NCBI GenBank assembly: GCA_030426005.1
Contig: JAUHZM010000117.1
Span: forward strand, 1-8,694
DNA: 8,694 bases
Source of the DNA: Gammaproteobacteria bacterium
GTDB lineage: Bacteria; Pseudomonadota; Gammaproteobacteria; Arenicellales; Arenicellaceae
Direction of reading: 5' to 3'
Shown: piece by piece, positions 7,178-8,694 of the stretch
Layout of the letters: each line of letters begins with the position of its first letter
Position numbering within the stretch: the stretch's first letter is position 1
Notes under the pieces: generated by a model
Seen by the model: the letters and a program-made list of their open reading frames with translations, nothing else
The model's database searches: none
What the model was told of the DNA's origin: nothing
Program-made: the position numbers and the translations under genes

Positions 7178-7192
7178 CCTAGCGCATCTAGG
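7178..7192 (+). terminator. Weak hairpin just after the 6723 frame
   Basis: CCTAG (7178-7182) and CTAGG (7188-7192) pair around the loop CGCAT, two bases after the stop codon. The stem is only five pairs and the following ATAAATTT is not a proper T run, so termination here is uncertain. Confidence 0.2.
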
Positions 7193-7342
7193 ATAAATTT
7201 CAGGGCAGCTAACTTTACCGCTGCAGCTTTTGCAACCTGGGGCGACGCCATTTGGTCGAGCGAGTTTGAAACCAGAATGCACACTGAGACCCAGCCTTGC
7301 TTGGCGACTCTTCCACATTAATTAACTAACTTTTCAATCCTA

Positions 7343-7348
7343 TATAAT
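7343..7348 (+). promoter_or_regulatory. Perfect -10 box (TATAAT) abutting the 7353 gene
   Basis: TATAAT ends only four bases before the ATG at 7353. A transcript from this box would begin at or within about two bases of the start codon, giving a leaderless message or missing the start. No good -35 is present (7320-7325 reads AATTAA) and there is no Shine-Dalgarno between box and ATG. In an A/T-rich gap it may be coincidence. Confidence 0.35.
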
Positions 7349-7352
7349 TCGC

Positions 7353-7724
7353 ATGAAAAAAACTTATACAACTCTAGTACTTTTATCAACACTGGCTTTT
7401 TCGAACGCTAATGCCGTCACAGTAACCACTACGGTTTCTGATTTCGACGTAACGGCACTAGCTGATGGCAGCTTCGTTATTGTCAACGAGGTTTTGCCGC
7501 CCGCCCCAGTCGGTGGTGTGCAGTGTAGCAAGTGGCATTTTGTTCGAAATGGACAAGCTGGTATCAGCACTGTAGACGCAGTCGACAAGATGTTTTCAAT
7601 TGCACTTGCTGCAAAATACTCAGGCCGTGATCTATCAGTAACTATAGATGTACCCGCAACCTCTAACTCGAATACTCCTAATGGCAATTCAACCTGTTTT
7701 GTGGGCCGTCTCGCAGCTAAATAA
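7353..7724 (+). CDS. Small secreted protein of unknown function
   Basis: A 123-residue protein with a clear Sec signal peptide: MKK, a hydrophobic core (TLVLLSTLAF) and an SNANA cleavage site after Ala21. The mature part of about 102 residues begins with a Val/Thr-rich strand-like segment (VTVTTTVSDFDVTAL). It has exactly two cysteines, Cys58 (VQCSKWHFV) and Cys115 (NSTCFVGRL), that could form one disulphide. Between them is FSIALAAKYSGRDLSVTIDV, a helix-then-strand pattern. The layout of Cys-x-x-Trp, then a small-residue helix, a GRxLSVTID strand and a C-terminal Cys, recalls small exported single-domain proteins that I have seen only as hypothetical. I do not assign a function. No ribosome binding site is visible. 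It is isolated on the plus strand, ending before the hairpin at 7775, and faces the tRNA-Pro gene. Confidence 0.7.
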   Translation: MKKTYTTLVLLSTLAFSNANAVTVTTTVSDFDVTALADGSFVIVNEVLPPAPVGGVQCSKWHFVRNGQAGISTVDAVDKMFSIALAAKYSGRDLSVTIDVPATSNSNTPNGNSTCFVGRLAAK

Positions 7725-7774
7725 GTTTATGTGTTAATAAAACACACAAAATCAACACTTTGAAGTTCGAAACT

Positions 7775-7804
7775 TAATTGCCAACTCGTATGGGTTGGCA
7801 ATTA
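7775..7804. terminator. Strong perfect hairpin between convergent genes
   Basis: TAATTGCCAAC (7775-7785) is followed by its exact reverse complement GTTGGCAATTA (7794-7804). A T.G and a C-G pair can extend the stem inward to a GTAT tetraloop. It lies between the plus-strand secreted-protein gene and the minus-strand tRNA, where a bidirectional terminator would be expected. Neither strand shows a T run after the stem, so it is not a textbook intrinsic terminator. A shorter AAGTT-CGA-AACTT hairpin (7763-7775) abuts it. Confidence 0.45.
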
Positions 7805-7852
7805 TGCAGATATATAGCCGTGACTTAAATCCTTATAAGTCAAATTTAAAAT

Positions 7853-7929
7853 TGGTCGGAGTGGCAGGATTCGAACCTGCGACCACCGCTCCCCCAGAGC
7901 GGTGCGCTACCAGACTGCGCTACACCCCG
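7853..7929 (-). tRNA. tRNA-Pro (anticodon GGG)
   Basis: The minus strand gives a complete 77-base cloverleaf. The acceptor stem CGGGGTG pairs with CACTCCG with one G.T, and the D arm has GCGCAGTCTGGTAGCGC. The anticodon stem is CCGCT/AGCGG with loop CTGGGGG, and the T arm is GCAGGTTCGAATCCTGC. The anticodon GGG is at 7895-7893 and reads the proline codons CCC and CCU. The 3' CCA is encoded at 7855-7853. The loop and stem sizes are standard, with no sign of decay or intron. Confidence 0.97.
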
Positions 7930-7944
7930 ATCAACGATAGGTGG

Positions 7945-7972
7945 AATATATACTATTTTGTCGAGATGACAA
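7945..7972 (-). promoter_or_regulatory. Promoter of tRNA-Pro
   Basis: Minus-strand TTGTCA (7972-7967) and TATATT (7950-7945) each match five of six consensus bases with a 16-base spacer. Transcription would start about 9 bases before the mature tRNA 5' end. There is no G/C-rich discriminator of the stringent type; the bases after the -10 read CCACCTATC. Confidence 0.65.
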
Positions 7973-8035
7973 CCGTGATCCGCCTTTTCGATGGTAAAAC
8001 CATTCACGCAAGCGGTTTGTCGATACTGCGTCGTG

Positions 8036-8485
8036 TTATTCAGCCAGCAACCCAGGCCAGTTTTGATTTGCCTCCTCAATAAAACTCGCTTTCTGATCCA
8101 GCCACTTCTCATTGATGTCTGCATTGTAGTTCAAATACAGCTTTCCTTCATGAATGGTGAACAGCTCCGGCTTGATTGAGGCGGTTTGATTGTGAGCAAC
8201 AGCATATGCGCAGTAGCCACCGTATTGTGGAGCATATTTTTCAGGTTCCGCTTTAAACATCGCTAAATGATCAGCATTAGCGAATAACCACACGGCACCC
8301 ATGTACTCAAATTGAAAAGAGTCTGATCCTTTGACCGGTCTTCCCTCAGTGAAGTACGCAACCGTGTCATACCCTTTGATGGCTTTATTAGAGAACAGCC
8401 CGGTATACACAGGCTCCACCGCCGGTGCCGCTGTCGCGAAACAGAGACTTAAAACCAAAAACATGCGGGTCAGATAAGATTTCAT
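8036..8485 (-). CDS. Secreted YHS-domain protein
   Basis: A 149-residue exported protein. Residues 1-22 form a Sec signal peptide (MKSYLTRMFLVLSLCFATAAPA, cleavage after Ala22). The mature protein has one YHS domain at about 30-96 with the family's typical KGYDTVAYFTEGRPVKGS (37-54), a W/F-rich strand (AVWLFANADHLAMF), and PEKYAPQYGGYCAYAVA (81-97), followed by a C-terminal GKLYLNYNADINEKW and NWPGLL. YHS domains are small and thought to bind metal; this stand-alone periplasmic type has no proven function. The start is ATG 8485, set by a good Shine-Dalgarno (AGAGGTG) five bases upstream and by the signal peptide. The frame extends further upstream, but there it overlaps the neighbouring acyltransferase and is not coding. 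The gene lies 34 bases after that gene on the same strand, so the two probably share a transcript. Confidence 0.9.
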   Translation of the reverse strand: MKSYLTRMFLVLSLCFATAAPAVEPVYTGLFSNKAIKGYDTVAYFTEGRPVKGSDSFQFEYMGAVWLFANADHLAMFKAEPEKYAPQYGGYCAYAVAHNQTASIKPELFTIHEGKLYLNYNADINEKWLDQKASFIEEANQNWPGLLAE

Positions 8486-8490
8486 AGATA

Positions 8491-8497
8491 CACCTCT
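8491..8497 (-). promoter_or_regulatory. Shine-Dalgarno fixing the YHS-protein start
   Basis: AGAGGTG on the minus strand, five bases before ATG 8485, is the best ribosome site in the window. It rules out the longer upstream starts of this frame. Confidence 0.75.
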
Positions 8498-8519
8498 TAA
8501 CGCCCACTGATTTTGCAGG

Positions 8520-8694
8520 CTAGTCTGTCTGAATAAACTCGTCCAATTTGTCTGCAACGACTCGCTGACAATGATCGGCACACAATTTACGAGTTTCGAA
8601 CTCGTCCAGGTAACAGACCGGATGAAGGTGGATTTTCGCACGCACTTTTTTTAACGGCATCAGCCCTAAAAAATGCGGTGTAAAAGGCATTCTC
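8520..8694 (-). CDS. C-terminal end of a probable PlsC-like acyltransferase
   Basis: Only the last 57 residues and the TAG stop (8522-8520) are inside the window. The reading enters at the right edge with RMPFTPHFLGLMPLKK, then VRAKIHLHPVCYLDEF, ADHCQRVVADKLDEF and a short tail. A beta-strand VRAKIHLHPV followed by an acidic linker and a helix of the type ADHCQxVVxxKL resembles the end of 1-acyl-glycerol-3-phosphate acyltransferases such as E. coli PlsC (AAHCRSIMEQKI). The catalytic HxxxxD box would lie outside the window, so the assignment rests on this tail alone. It is followed by the YHS-protein gene after 34 bases. Confidence 0.55.
   Translation of the reverse strand, partial: RMPFTPHFLGLMPLKKVRAKIHLHPVCYLDEFETRKLCADHCQRVVADKLDEFIQTD

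Noticed and set aside
7124..7321. 65-codon plus-strand frame overlapping the end of the 6723 frame
   Set aside because: It starts inside the other frame without a ribosome site, and the translation looks arbitrary. A frameshifted continuation of the 6723 protein is conceivable, but nothing in the sequence joins them.
7364..7687. Minus-strand frame opposite the small secreted protein
   Set aside because: It is the mirror of a convincing signal-peptide gene and has no ribosome site or recognisable motif.
7730..7747. TGTGTT-AATAA-AACACA hairpin after the secreted-protein gene
   Set aside because: It is a six-pair A/T-rich stem without a T run. The nearby hairpin at 7775-7804 is far stronger, so I did not list this as a terminator.
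7973..8035. Possible terminator ATGGT-TTT-ACCAT after the YHS gene
   Set aside because: The stem has only five pairs with a three-base loop and no T run, so it is too weak to annotate.
8486..8641. N-terminal extension of the YHS-protein frame
   Set aside because: It overlaps the acyltransferase tail in another frame, lacks a ribosome site, and would bury the signal peptide. The ATG at 8485 with AGAGGTG is clearly the start.

Overview
The window looks like chromosome of a gammaproteobacterium of roughly balanced base composition. The main evidence is the block surE-pcm-yqaA-nlpD-rpoS, a gene order characteristic of that class, together with an E. coli-type AlaC and a truncated homoserine dehydrogenase. 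I cannot place the genus.

Positions 1-2350, minus strand: a PLP alanine aminotransferase (alaC) followed 14 bases later by homoserine dehydrogenase (hom), which runs off the left edge inside its C-terminal ACT domain. This is probably an amino-acid biosynthesis operon that continues outside the window, with thrC the usual partner.

Positions 2448-6349, minus strand: the stationary-phase and damage-repair locus. It is transcribed in the order surE (nucleotide phosphatase), pcm (isoaspartyl repair methyltransferase), a YqaA/DedA-type membrane protein, nlpD (lipoprotein activator of cell-wall amidase) and rpoS (general stress sigma factor). Gaps are 2 to 5 bases between the first four genes and 40 bases before rpoS, so it should behave as one operon. 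Three of the five genes (surE, yqaA, rpoS) have no usable ATG at the homologous start and appear to begin with TTG.

Positions 6350-7852: a lower-GC, gene-poor stretch between the core operon and a tRNA gene. It holds an unrecognised plus-strand reading frame (6723-7175), a small secreted protein (7353-7724) with a perfect TATAAT almost touching its start codon, an imperfect long hairpin (6555-6608) and a perfect strong hairpin (7775-7804). This is the least conserved-looking part of the window.

Positions 7853-8694, minus strand: tRNA-Pro(GGG) with its own promoter and encoded CCA, a secreted YHS-domain protein, and the C-terminal end of what is probably a PlsC-like lysophospholipid acyltransferase entering from the right edge.

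I found no CRISPR array, insertion sequence, integrase, toxin-antitoxin pair or defence gene. Most of the window is conserved housekeeping and stress-response DNA. The points worth a second look are the TTG starts, unusual features of RpoS, and the contents of the 6350-7852 pocket.
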